Assembly: GCF_001592825.1 (NCBI RefSeq) | Contig: NZ_LTZG01000052.1 | Coordinates: 1-64,000 of the forward strand | Source of the DNA: Planococcus maritimus | GTDB taxonomy: Bacteria > Bacillota > Bacilli > Bacillales_A > Planococcaceae | DNA: 64,000 nt | Reading direction: 5' to 3' | Shown: positions 35,020 to 43,148 of the stretch, piece by piece | Numbering within the stretch: position 1 is the stretch's first letter | How the letters are laid out: each line of letters opens with the position of its first letter | Made by a program: the position numbers and the translations under genes | Notes under the pieces: model-generated | Told to the model about the DNA's origin: nothing | Seen by the model: only the letters and a program-made list of their open reading frames with translations | Database searches by the model: none

Positions 35020-35060
35020 ACCCTTTGGAGAACTCGTTTCTTCCAAAGGGTTTTCTTTTT
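35019..35060 (+). terminator. Terminator of the SPS/SPP-like operon
   Basis: AACCCTTTGGA and TCCAAAGGGTT arms followed by TTCTTTTT. It closes the two-gene operon before the squalene-synthase-like gene. Confidence 0.83.
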
Positions 35061-35154
35061 GCCCTATAGGTAATCATTTGTTTTTTCAGCCATTTCGTTT
35101 ATATTTAGAGGGAAGACATTTTACGAATCAGGTGGGCCAAGCCCATACATAAGC

Positions 35155-35171
35155 ACGTTAAAATTTTACGT
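35155..35171. promoter_or_regulatory. Near-palindrome before the squalene-synthase-like gene
   Basis: ACGTTAAAATTTTACGT is a 17-bp inverted repeat with one mismatched pair, directly next to the AAAGGAGG Shine-Dalgarno. It could be a repressor operator or chance in AT-rich sequence. Confidence 0.3.
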
Positions 35172-35186
35172 AAAGGAGGACTGAAG

Positions 35187-36017
35187 ATGAGCAAAGTCGC
35201 CAATCTCCAAAAAGAATCACTCGCGATGCTGAAACAAACGAGCCGGACCTTTTTCATTCCGATCAGCTTTTTGGATCCTGTCCTGAAGAAAACCGTCGGC
35301 TCCGCCTATTTGTGCATGCGCGCAATCGATGAAATCGAAGACCATCCCGAGCTTCCTGCTGAAGTGAAAGCGTCTCTTCTGCGCTCCATCCAACATATGC
35401 TTGAAACAGGGATTGATGAAACAGAATATGCTGCACTTGTCGCCCCTTACTCGGATTATTTGCCGTCCGTAACAATGCGTTTGCCGGATTGGGTCGAAGT
35501 CTGCCCACCCGAAATCCGCGGAAAAGTGCTCGAATCAACAGCCATTATGGCAGGCGGAATGGCCAAATGGGTTGAAAAAGACTGGGTCATTCATACGCGT
35601 GAAGATCTTGATGACTACACTTATTATGTTGCCGGACTTGTCGGCGTCATGCTCTCCGACCTGTGGAGATGGCATGATGGCACCGAAACCGATACAGAAC
35701 TTGCCATCGGTTTTGGCCGCGGTTTGCAGGCTGTCAATATGCTGCGCAATTACGACGAAGACTACGAACGCGGCGTGACATTCGTTCCAGACGGCTGGAC
35801 ACGCGATGATATGTTCAGCTATGCACGCGAGAACCTGTCGCAAGCAGATCATTACGTAAAATCCATTAAAAACAAACGCATCCTCATGTTCTGCAAAGTG
35901 CCGCTCGCACTGGCCCATAGCACCTTAAAAGCGCTCAAATCCGGCAAGGAAAAAATGAGCCGTCAGGAAGTCGAAGGCATCGTTGAACAATTAAAAGAAG
36001 AAGAACGCCTCAGTTAA
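35187..36017 (+). CDS. Squalene/phytoene synthase family protein
   Basis: A 276-aa trans-isoprenyl diphosphate synthase (head-to-head type). The first Asp-rich motif is DEIED (residues 48-52), and YYVAGLVGVMLSDL near residue 146 is squalene-synthase-like. The second motif reads LRNYDED (186-192), with Asn 188 where most relatives have Asp. It would join two prenyl diphosphates into squalene, phytoene or a dehydro form for membrane lipids or carotenoids, but no desaturase or cyclase gene is nearby, so the product is unclear. A strong AAAGGAGG precedes the ATG. Confidence 0.82.
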   Translation: MSKVANLQKESLAMLKQTSRTFFIPISFLDPVLKKTVGSAYLCMRAIDEIEDHPELPAEVKASLLRSIQHMLETGIDETEYAALVAPYSDYLPSVTMRLPDWVEVCPPEIRGKVLESTAIMAGGMAKWVEKDWVIHTREDLDDYTYYVAGLVGVMLSDLWRWHDGTETDTELAIGFGRGLQAVNMLRNYDEDYERGVTFVPDGWTRDDMFSYARENLSQADHYVKSIKNKRILMFCKVPLALAHSTLKALKSGKEKMSRQEVEGIVEQLKEEERLS

Positions 36018-36052
36018 ATAAAACTGCACTCTATTCCGCAGAGTGCAGTTTT
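36018..36052 (+). terminator. Terminator of the squalene-synthase-like gene
   Basis: AAAACTGCACTC and GAGTGCAGTTTT arms followed by TT; a strong stem starting at the stop codon. Confidence 0.87.
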
Positions 36053-36196
36053 TTGTAGTGTTTAAAATGATATAGAATTTAATTTCTATTAATAACAAAA
36101 TAAGTAATTTTTATCCACCCAGCTCTTCCTTTCTTTCGCTTACACAACTAGTCTATACTAGAAGCATTAAACAACTATCCCCAAAGGAGAATGGCC

Positions 36197-37654
36197 ATGA
36201 CCGTCACCATTATCAGTGTATTGACCGCTGCAATCTTCATCCTCAATATTTTCTTGGCAGCGGCACTGGTGTTTTTGGAACGCCGGGATGCTTCTTCTAC
36301 GTGGGCATGGTTATTGGTGCTGTTCTTTATCCCGATTGCCGGCTTCTTTATCTACCTCTTACTTGGGCGCAAGCTGCGTCAAAAAAAGCTTTTTAAATGG
36401 GAGGAAGGCCGGAAACGGATCGGGATTGAAAGCCTGATTGCCCACCAAATGAACGAAATCCACGACGGGACTTTTCCGTTTCAAGACGTCAGCACGAAAG
36501 ATTACAGCAATTTGATTTACCTGCACCTGCGCAATAATGGCGCTTTACTGACCCAAAACAATCAGGTGAAAATTTTCAACGACGGCCGGGAAAAATTCGA
36601 TGCCCTCATTCGGGATATCGAACAGGCACAGGACCATATCCACATCCAATACTATATTTTTCGGTTGGACCAGCTCGGCAATCGCATCATGAACGCCTTG
36701 CTCGCCAAAGCGAAACAAGGCGTAAAAGTGCGCTTGCTGTACGATGATATGGGCTCTCGCAGTTTGAGCAAGCGCCATTTCAAGGAGTTCTCCGCAGCGG
36801 GCGGCGAAGTGGAAACCTTCTTCCCTTCCATGATGCCGATCATCAATCCCCGGCTGAACTACCGCAATCACCGGAAAATCGTCGTGATCGATGGCAAAGT
36901 AGGCTATATCGGCGGCTTTAATGTCGGAGAGGAATACCTTGGGCTCAACCGCCGCTTCGGCTATTGGCGCGATACGCATCTCCGCCTAGAAGGCAATGCC
37001 TTGTACCCGCTGCAGACCCGGTTTATCCTTGACTGGAACCAAGCATCTTCGCGGCACGATATCGAATACGATGAAGCTTATTTTCCGCCGCAACCCGAAG
37101 CAGGATCGACTTCGATGCAAATTGTCTCCAGCGGGCCCGATGAGGAATGGGAACAAATTAAAGATGGCTATTTAAAGCTGATTCACTTGGCACGTGAATA
37201 CATTTACATCCAGACGCCTTATTTCATTCCGGATGCGAGCTTCTATGACGCCCTCCGCATCGCTGCCTTATCCGGCATCGATGTGCGCATCATGATTCCG
37301 AACAAGCCGGATCATCCATTTGTCTACTGGGCGACCTATTCCTATGCCGGGCAGATGCTGCGGGCGGGTGCGCGGGTATTCATTTACGACAATGGTTTTC
37401 TTCATACAAAAATGATCGTCATCGACGACGAAGCATCCACGGTCGGGACAGCGAATATCGATGTCCGCAGCTTTAAGCTGAATTTCGAAGTGAATGCCTT
37501 TATTTACGACGAGAAAGTATCGATGGAACTTGCCGATATGTTTAGGCAGGATACCGAGTTGTCCTCGGAGCTGACTTATGAAATGTATATGGCGAGAACC
37601 CGCTTGATCAAATCGAAGGAATCCATCGCCCGATTGTTGGCGCCGATTCTGTAA
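36197..37654 (+). CDS. cls: Cardiolipin synthase
   Basis: A 485-aa membrane enzyme: two N-terminal transmembrane helices (about residues 5-55) and two phospholipase D HKD motifs, NHRKIVVIDGKVGYIGGFN and HTKMIVIDDEASTVGTANID. It condenses two phosphatidylglycerols into cardiolipin. An ATG at 36191 almost touches the AAGGAGA Shine-Dalgarno; the ATG at 36197 is 7-8 nt from it and is preferred. Cardiolipin content often rises under salt stress in Bacillales, which fits the neighbourhood but is inference. Confidence 0.94.
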   Translation: MTVTIISVLTAAIFILNIFLAAALVFLERRDASSTWAWLLVLFFIPIAGFFIYLLLGRKLRQKKLFKWEEGRKRIGIESLIAHQMNEIHDGTFPFQDVSTKDYSNLIYLHLRNNGALLTQNNQVKIFNDGREKFDALIRDIEQAQDHIHIQYYIFRLDQLGNRIMNALLAKAKQGVKVRLLYDDMGSRSLSKRHFKEFSAAGGEVETFFPSMMPIINPRLNYRNHRKIVVIDGKVGYIGGFNVGEEYLGLNRRFGYWRDTHLRLEGNALYPLQTRFILDWNQASSRHDIEYDEAYFPPQPEAGSTSMQIVSSGPDEEWEQIKDGYLKLIHLAREYIYIQTPYFIPDASFYDALRIAALSGIDVRIMIPNKPDHPFVYWATYSYAGQMLRAGARVFIYDNGFLHTKMIVIDDEASTVGTANIDVRSFKLNFEVNAFIYDEKVSMELADMFRQDTELSSELTYEMYMARTRLIKSKESIARLLAPIL

Positions 37655-37666
37655 TTAAACCAATGA

Positions 37667-37696
37667 ACGCCCTTTCCATATGGAAGGGCGTCTTTT
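37667..37696 (+). terminator. Terminator of cls
   Basis: ACGCCCTTTCC-ATAT-GGAAGGGCGT followed by CTTTTT. Confidence 0.87.
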
Positions 37697-37732
37697 TCGT
37701 TTTGTGAGTTGTAGTTGTGATGGAGTCTTAGC

Positions 37733-37893
37733 ATCAGAAAAAGATAGTGGAAATGTATGAAGGTGGAGATTACGCTCCAGGGAGGACGCTTGCCGGGGGG
37801 CGGGCGTCGAACCCTTGCGGCAAGCCGCATAGGTTTCGCCAGTCCCGCGCGGTCCCCCAGGCGTCGCCTCCCTTCCGCTTCATCTCTAGTTTT
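37733..37893. repeat. GC-rich dispersed repeat element with long imperfect dyad
   Basis: A stretch much richer in G and C than its surroundings. Its left part (GGGAGGACGCTTGCCGGGGG) is roughly complementary to its right part (a CCCCCAGGCGTCGCCTCCC run), so it can fold into one long imperfect hairpin. It looks like the non-coding repeats scattered through Bacillus and Planococcus genomes. A shorter, similar stretch lies near 19370-19436. No gene is seen in it. Confidence 0.55.
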
Positions 37894-37988
37894 AAAGAAA
37901 AAATGAAATATTTCCGGTACTGAACTTAGTTTGAATAATTCGGGTCAGCTTCGTAAGTCCAAATTGAATGCCCATAGTAATTTTATAA

Positions 37989-38463
37989 CTATCAAGACTA
38001 GCTAAGCGTCTCCACCAGCGGATGCTTCCAATCAACAGCGACACTTTCTCGCACCTAACGTACAATGAAATCTAACAGCCGAACCGCGCACACGGCCGAG
38101 CCGTAGCCATAAGACAAGTGTTCTTCTTGGCTCATGGCGAAAGGCCAGCCCCAAGCGGGAGGCGGTTACTACCAGACGAAATAATCACAGCTGATTCATC
38201 TCACTATCAAGTCCAGCTAAGCGTCGACACTAGCGGATGAAACCAATAAAATGTGAATCTTCTTCGCACACCACCTCCAATGAAATCGAAAAGCCGAACC
38301 GCGTACACGGGCGAGCCGTGGCCATAAGACAAGTGTTCTTCTTGGCTTATGGCGAAAGGCCAGCCCCAAGCGGGAGGCGGTTACTACCAGACGAAATAAT
38401 CACAGCTGATTCATCTCACTATCAAGTCCAGCTAAGCGTCGACACTAGCGGATGAAACCAATT
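37989..38463. repeat. 215-bp tandem repeat, about 2.2 copies
   Basis: Two full units (37989-38203, 38204-38418) and a partial third (38419-38463) repeat with an exact 215-bp period, anchored on GCTAAGCGTC (38001, 38216, 38431). The right halves are nearly identical and the left halves differ clearly. Each full unit has an inverted repeat (GCCATAAG ... CTTATGGC or CTCATGGC). No ORF of note, spacer pattern or transposase is present. It fills the gap between the convergent cls and VanY-type genes. Confidence 0.88.
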
Positions 38464-38496
38464 AACAGTGACACTTCCTCACAAATAATATCCAAA

Positions 38497-38535
38497 CAAA
38501 AACCGGCCGCTCCCCTTTTCAGGAAAACGGCCGGT
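38497..38535 (-). terminator. Terminator of the VanY-type carboxypeptidase gene
   Basis: ACCGGCCG and CGGCCGGT arms; the minus strand continues with TTTTTG. Confidence 0.83.
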
Positions 38536-38551
38536 CCTATTTATTTGCTAC

Positions 38552-39415
38552 TTAGATTCCCAAATACTCTTCCAAGGTGATGTTCTGCTTATAAATCGCC
38601 GTCGCCGCTTCTTTCCCAACATAGCGGAAATGCCACGATTCGTGCATATATCCGGTGATCTGCTCTTTTCCTTCTGGATAGCGCAGGATAAAGCCATAAT
38701 TATGGGCGTTTTCTTTTACCCATTTGCCGCCTGCCGTGTCGCCGAACGACGCCGATGCCCAGTGCTGTTCTTGTCCAGCTTCGCCGATGTCAAAAGCGAG
38801 GCCTGTCTGGTGTTCAGAAAACCCAGGGCGCGCGCTATAACGGTCAGCTGCTGCCTGTCCGTCTTTTGCGACATAGCCTTCGTACAATTGCTTCTGGCGG
38901 TCGAATGCGCGGTACGTGCTGAAGGCGGTCAATTGCAGCCCGTCTTTTGCGGCGGCTTGTGCCATGGAGTCAAATGCAGCACGAGCCTCCGCGTTTTCTC
39001 CTGGAGCATAGGTTTCCGGTAGCGGGTGCTGTTTATTCGCTAGCAAGATGCCTTTGACGATCGTTGGTTCTGCTGGCAATTGATCGATATCCGGATAAAC
39101 GGTTGCGTCTTTCGGTGTCGCTTCAGGAGCCTCTTCTTTCGGTTCCTCTGGTTGTGTCTCAGGCTGTTCGGTTTCTTCTGGTGCCGGTTGTTCGTCTTTC
39201 ACTGGCGCTTCCTCCTCTGCCGGGGCTTCTTGCTCGGTTTCTGCCGGTTGTTCCGTAAAGGCTCGCGCCAATGCTTGCATGCTTTCTTCTGTATCCCAAT
39301 TGTGCATCGAAAGCCAAACTGCGGCAATGGCTGCCCAGATTGCTGTCATAGCGATCACCATCCATTTTATATAAAATTTCTTATCGAATTCGGTTTTCTT
39401 TTTTGTGGGTTTCAT
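38552..39415 (-). CDS. Membrane-anchored D,D-carboxypeptidase, VanY family (M15B)
   Basis: A 287-aa protein: one N-terminal transmembrane anchor (about residues 17-36), a long Glu/Pro-rich spacer (about 55-105) and a peptidase M15B domain. The zinc site is in SEHQTGLAFDIG plus ESWHFRYVG. It trims the terminal D-Ala from peptidoglycan stem peptides outside the membrane. The acidic Pro-rich linker would hold the domain away from the membrane, within the wall. No vancomycin-resistance genes are nearby. Confidence 0.9.
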   Translation of the reverse strand: MKPTKKKTEFDKKFYIKWMVIAMTAIWAAIAAVWLSMHNWDTEESMQALARAFTEQPAETEQEAPAEEEAPVKDEQPAPEETEQPETQPEEPKEEAPEATPKDATVYPDIDQLPAEPTIVKGILLANKQHPLPETYAPGENAEARAAFDSMAQAAAKDGLQLTAFSTYRAFDRQKQLYEGYVAKDGQAAADRYSARPGFSEHQTGLAFDIGEAGQEQHWASASFGDTAGGKWVKENAHNYGFILRYPEGKEQITGYMHESWHFRYVGKEAATAIYKQNITLEEYLGI

Positions 39416-39539
39416 GGGCTGGCCAACTTTCCTGTCAATTCCTTTTCCATTCTATCATTTTCTTACCGGAAATTCCCCTGGGGCGAAAATATTTCGGTAT
39501 ACTTTAATCAGACTTCTGGAAAAGAGTGGAGATTTACTT

Positions 39540-40691
39540 ATGCACAATCAAAAATGGCTTTCACTGAATTTTTTCGCGTTTTTCTTTACATGGGGCGTCT
39601 TTTTGCCTTATTGGACCGGCTGGCTGACGAATGAAAAAGAGCTGAGCGTTTCAGCTGCCAGCGTCATCATGGGGACCGGCATGGTCGCGCGCTCGCTGTC
39701 GACTTTGTTCTTCTTCCCGCTTCTGACCCGGCTTTTTTCGCTCGGTCGTTTGATGCAACTTCTCGCCATTGCTTCGTTTATCGTCATGGCAATCTACATC
39801 CCAGCCAATTCTTATACGCTTTTGTTCATCATCACCTTCGCCTTCAGCTTTATCTACCCGAACCTATTGCCGGCGATGGAAAGCGGCGCGACTGTCTTGA
39901 TGCAGACCGATCGCATTCATTACGGCAAAAGCCGTTCGTACGGTTCGCTTGGCTACACAATCGCCTTATTGATTGTCGGAGCTGCTACCGCAATGTGGCA
40001 AGAGCAGGCGATTTTATGGATCATGCTTGCGGGCTTGCTGTTGATGGCGACTACGCAATCGCTCGTGTCTCCGGTTCCACTGCAGTCAAAGCCCGCACCG
40101 AGAACAAAGAAAGGGCCAAGTGCTACGGCAGAACTGCTGAAATCCAAAGGGTTTTTAACCATACTCCTCGTATCCATCCTGCTGCAAGGAGCGCATGCGG
40201 CGTATTATAATTACGGCTTTATCTATCTTCAGGACATCGGCGTCAACAGTTTTTATATCGGCTTGATTTTAAACGTAGCGGTGATTTTCGAAATCGTCTT
40301 TTTCGTCAAAGCCGATACGCTATTCGAAAAATGGTCGGTATCTTCCATGTTCTTGCTTGCAGGCATTGGCTCGACCTTGCGCTGGATTTTGATTTTCCTG
40401 TTCCCATCGGTCTGGGTGTTCATTTTGACACAGACCCTTCACGCCGTGTCTTTCGGTGTTGCTCATTTCGCCTTTATCCGCTATATCTTCCAAAAGCTCG
40501 ATCCGGTCAATATCCCATCGGCACAGGGCATGTATGCCGCCCTTGGCATGAGCTTAAGTGTCGCATTGCTGACGTTTGCCGGCGGCTATCTATACGAGAT
40601 CGCTCCGGGCTATGCGTTTCTCGGGATGGCCGCATCATCTTTCCCGGCCGTCTTGCTCGTATTGTTAACGCGTAAACGCCTTGCTTATTAA
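39540..40691 (+). CDS. MFS transporter, HcaT/nucleoside-symporter-like
   Basis: A 383-aa, 12-helix carrier similar in pattern to the PPP/HcaT branch of MFS (start WLSLNFFAFFFTWGVFLPYW, loop YGKSRSYGSLGY between helices 4 and 5). That branch includes 3-phenylpropionate and nucleoside symporters; the substrate here is unknown. The frame is open from 39405, but the ATG at 39540 has GGAG 8 nt upstream. Confidence 0.82.
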   Translation: MHNQKWLSLNFFAFFFTWGVFLPYWTGWLTNEKELSVSAASVIMGTGMVARSLSTLFFFPLLTRLFSLGRLMQLLAIASFIVMAIYIPANSYTLLFIITFAFSFIYPNLLPAMESGATVLMQTDRIHYGKSRSYGSLGYTIALLIVGAATAMWQEQAILWIMLAGLLLMATTQSLVSPVPLQSKPAPRTKKGPSATAELLKSKGFLTILLVSILLQGAHAAYYNYGFIYLQDIGVNSFYIGLILNVAVIFEIVFFVKADTLFEKWSVSSMFLLAGIGSTLRWILIFLFPSVWVFILTQTLHAVSFGVAHFAFIRYIFQKLDPVNIPSAQGMYAALGMSLSVALLTFAGGYLYEIAPGYAFLGMAASSFPAVLLVLLTRKRLAY

Positions 40692-40717
40692 AAATAATTA
40701 AAAATCATACCCCGACC

Positions 40718-40766
40718 CCCTTAACAGTGTTCACTGCTGCGAATCATTTGGCATAACTGTTAAGGG
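40718..40766 (+). promoter_or_regulatory. Long hairpin covering the Shine-Dalgarno of the 37-aa ORF
   Basis: CCCTTAACAGT (40718-40728) is the exact complement of ACTGTTAAGGG (40756-40766), with a 27-nt loop. The right arm contains most of the AAGGGAG Shine-Dalgarno of the ORF at 40778. No T run follows, so it does not look like a terminator. Confidence 0.6.
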
Positions 40767-40777
40767 AGCTGGGAATT

Positions 40778-40891
40778 TTGAAAAAAATATCAAAGCATGA
40801 CCTGCTGACCCTCATGAGTCAGTTGGATTTTCTATTGGAAGAACGCAAAAAAGATAAACATCATTATACAGAAACAGCACAGGCTAATTAG
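40778..40891 (+). CDS. Small hypothetical protein, 37 aa
   Basis: A TTG-initiated ORF of 37 codons starting MKKISKHDLLTLMSQLDFLL and ending in a charged, His-rich tail. GGGAG lies 9 nt before the TTG. A perfect bidirectional terminator begins within its last codons, and the stop codon is in the loop. No transmembrane helix is present and no family is recognised. The SD is embedded in a hairpin, suggesting translational control. Confidence 0.6.
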   Translation: MKKISKHDLLTLMSQLDFLLEERKKDKHHYTETAQAN

Positions 40892-40906
40892 CCTGTGCTG
40901 TTTTTT
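40873..40906. terminator. Bidirectional terminator
   Basis: ACAGCACAGGC-TAATTA-GCCTGTGCTGT, an 11-bp perfect stem followed by TTTTT. It ends the 37-aa ORF on the plus strand and can serve the minus-strand membrane protein gene at 40907. Confidence 0.88.
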
Positions 40907-41152
40907 CTAGATAAAGATCACAATGGCGACAACTACAAACAAAACAGCAAAGAGGATCGCCATACCTTTCGTCCATTTTGCCTCGCGGGCCATGCCCATT
41001 TCTTTCATTTGCTTGTAGCGGAACGTGTTCGTCAAGACGAACAAGAGTGTCATAAACAAGACGGCGATTTCCATGCTGCCCATGAACAAGAAGACAATTG
41101 CCAATATGCTGAGCAGCAAAATCAAGACGCCTTGCAAAATTTTCGGATTCAT
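40907..41152 (-). CDS. Small membrane protein, 81 aa, function unknown
   Basis: Three hydrophobic segments: two near the N-terminus (about residues 6-42) and one at the C-terminus (residues 62-81), separated by a basic cytoplasmic loop with FRYKQMKEMGMAREAKW. The frame is open from 41284, but that part overlaps the yidC terminator; the ATG at 41152 has GGGGAG 7 nt upstream. It lies just downstream of yidC. Confidence 0.75.
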   Translation of the reverse strand: MNPKILQGVLILLLSILAIVFLFMGSMEIAVLFMTLLFVLTNTFRYKQMKEMGMAREAKWTKGMAILFAVLFVVVAIVIFI

Positions 41153-41171
41153 CACTGATCTCCCCTGAAAA

Positions 41172-41197
41172 AAAAGCCGGCAGCTGCGCCGGCTTTT
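41172..41197 (-). terminator. Terminator of yidC
   Basis: AGCCGGC-AGCTGC-GCCGGCT with T runs, 5 nt after the yidC stop. Confidence 0.83.
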
Positions 41198-41201
41198 TTG
41201 A

Positions 41202-42014
41202 TTATTTTTTCTCTTCGATTGTTTCCGTTTCTTCAACCGATTCCAATGCTTTTTCTGGATGCGACGAATAGAATTTCCGCCCAATAAACGTTTGAATAAT
41301 CAACAAGATCCCGCCGACTGCCCAGTAAACAGGCAATGCCGCCATCGATGTGAACGAGATGAACATGATCATGATCGGAGACAGGTAGATGAAGAATTTC
41401 ATCTGCTTTTGCTGCTGTTCCGGCATGGTCCATAGCGACACTCTGGCTTGGAAGAAGTACACAGCCCCCGCGATCAAGGTCATAGCGATATCGGGTGAAC
41501 CGAGGTTGAACCAAAGGAATTCGTGAGAGCGTACATCCGGCGAATAGAGAATCGCAAAGTACAAGCCCATGATGATCGGCATTTGAATGACGACCGGCAA
41601 ACAGCCCATATTGAGCGGATTGACGTCATGCTTTTTGTAGAGCCCCATCATTTCCTGCTGAAGTTTCATTTGCTCTTCTTTTTCCTTTGTTTCTTTCAAG
41701 CGCTTCTGGATGTCTTCCATTTCCGGGCGCATTTTATCCATCTTGACTTTCATTCCTTGCTGGCGCTTATACGTGCGCAGCATAAATGGCATCAAGACGA
41801 GGCGGATGATGATCGTGATGACCACAATCGCCATACCATAGCTTCCTCCGAAGAGATTGCCTAAATAATCGAGCGAGAAATCAAATGGTGCTACAAAAAT
41901 CGAGTAGAAAAATCCTTCTTTGTTTTCAACTGCTGAACAGCCGCTTAAAAATGCAATCGTTGCCGCAAGCATGAGCAGTAATGTAAGTTTCTTTTTCACG
42001 TTTGTCACCTTCAC
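41202..42014 (-). CDS. yidC: Membrane protein insertase YidC (lipoprotein form)
   Basis: A 270-aa Oxa1/YidC insertase. The N-terminus is a lipoprotein signal ending in the lipobox LSGC (Cys at about residue 26), as in SpoIIIJ/YqjG. Five transmembrane segments follow, with the conserved cytoplasmic hairpin (ERKETKEKEE-like charged loop around residues 85-115) and MGCLPVVIQMPI. It inserts and folds membrane proteins with or beside SecYEG. Whether it is the SpoIIIJ or YqjG counterpart cannot be decided here. No mifM-type leader is seen. Confidence 0.93.
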   Translation of the reverse strand: MKVTNVKKKLTLLLMLAATIAFLSGCSAVENKEGFFYSIFVAPFDFSLDYLGNLFGGSYGMAIVVITIIIRLVLMPFMLRTYKRQQGMKVKMDKMRPEMEDIQKRLKETKEKEEQMKLQQEMMGLYKKHDVNPLNMGCLPVVIQMPIIMGLYFAILYSPDVRSHEFLWFNLGSPDIAMTLIAGAVYFFQARVSLWTMPEQQQKQMKFFIYLSPIMIMFISFTSMAALPVYWAVGGILLIIQTFIGRKFYSSHPEKALESVEETETIEEKK

Positions 42015-42116
42015 CTTTTTGGACTACTAAGAAGTATAACGATATGAGCGCAAAAATTCAATGCACTGTCCACAGACTGGCTGCTTTTTTCATTTCTTGT
42101 GACGAAAATTAGGCAT

Positions 42117-42143
42117 AAAAAAAAGGAGAATAACTTCTCCTTT
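42117..42143 (-). terminator. Terminator of the AraC-type regulator gene
   Basis: AAAGGAGAA-TAAC-TTCTCCTTT and T run on the minus strand; the stop codon is in the stem. Confidence 0.83.
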
Positions 42144-42927
42144 ATTTGGCATTTGGCAAAGTGTAACGGAAATAAGGAATGTGTTGGCTGTCACGGAATT
42201 GCTTTGGCGTTACCGAGGTATACTTTTTGAAAATCCGTGTGAAATAGCTCTGGTTGCAGAAATGGAACTGCTTAGAGATTTCAGAGATTCCTTTATTCGA
42301 ATGGCGCAAATAATATTGTGATTCTTCGACGCGTCGCACGTTCAAGTATTCCACCAAGGTGATTCCTGCATGTTCACGGAAAATACGCGACAAATGGCTC
42401 GTGGAAATATTGAAGTGTTTGGCAATTTCCTCTACCGACAAATCACGTTCAACTTCATCGTTAATGAAAATGACGACTTTATTGACGGTTTGGTGGCCAA
42501 AGGATGGCTGTTTACGTTCTGAGATGATCGATGTGAAAAACTCGATCAGTTCATCGGCTACGTACATGAACTCCGAATCGTTCATATGCTTATCAACCAA
42601 TTCGACACATGCTGCGTTAAACGCGAACGCTTTTTTCGGTGGGACGCGCATCTCATACAATTTGCGTGCCATCACGGACGATAAAATGATGTAGTAATTG
42701 CGGACGGTTCGGATAATGTCTTTTCCAGCGTGAAGGGCGAGCATGTCGATCAATTCACGCAATGTTTCTTTGGCACGATCTTTCTCCAAATTGTGGATTT
42801 CGTGCATCAATTGAGTCTCCACTTCAAAAAAACGTTCCAGCCCCTCCAGCTGCGTGACGTTTTCAGTTTCGTTCATAAAGATTCTGGAAATGGTTTCCTG
42901 AATGGATGGTGTTTCGAGTATATTCAT
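42142..42927 (-). CDS. AraC-family transcriptional regulator
   Basis: A 261-aa regulator with a C-terminal pair of helix-turn-helices: LSVEEIAKHFNISTSHLSRIF (about residues 165-185) and ISEISKQFHFCNQSYFTRIFKK near residues 213-235. The N-terminal 150 residues are helical and not a recognised sugar-binding cupin, so the ligand is unknown. It stands alone, with its own terminator. Similar stand-alone regulators occur in other Planococcaceae (impression only). Confidence 0.87.
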   Translation of the reverse strand: MNILETPSIQETISRIFMNETENVTQLEGLERFFEVETQLMHEIHNLEKDRAKETLRELIDMLALHAGKDIIRTVRNYYIILSSVMARKLYEMRVPPKKAFAFNAACVELVDKHMNDSEFMYVADELIEFFTSIISERKQPSFGHQTVNKVVIFINDEVERDLSVEEIAKHFNISTSHLSRIFREHAGITLVEYLNVRRVEESQYYLRHSNKGISEISKQFHFCNQSYFTRIFKKYTSVTPKQFRDSQHIPYFRYTLPNAK

Positions 42928-43148
42928 CTTCTCCCCGGCTTTCTATGTGAAAAATTTAACGAACTGCTTCTTCTAATAAACTGCTTGAATAAATAATAAT
43001 AATAGCGTTTTACAGATAATTTTACAAGTTTTTAAGTAAATTGAGCTAATTTTTTTTACAAATGTATGACATCAGTAACAGTTAAAACCAATTATACACT
43101 TATCTGTACGTTTCAGCGATGAAAAAGTTCCGATTTCCAATGTTTTTA
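42928..43148. other. AT-rich intergenic stretch upstream of the AraC gene
   Basis: About 220 nt rich in A and T precede the AraC-type gene on the minus strand and presumably contain its promoter. I could not pick a convincing -35/-10 pair, and no gene or repeat is visible. Confidence 0.4.

Noticed and set aside
35097-35117. SigB promoter before the squalene-synthase-like gene (GTTTAT followed by GGGAAG)
   Set aside because: The boxes are only 7 nt apart, too close for any sigma factor.
37989-38463. Possible CRISPR array or integron attC array
   Set aside because: Repeat period is 215 bp with only about two copies. There are no short repeats with unique spacers, no cas genes and no integrase or core-site pair.
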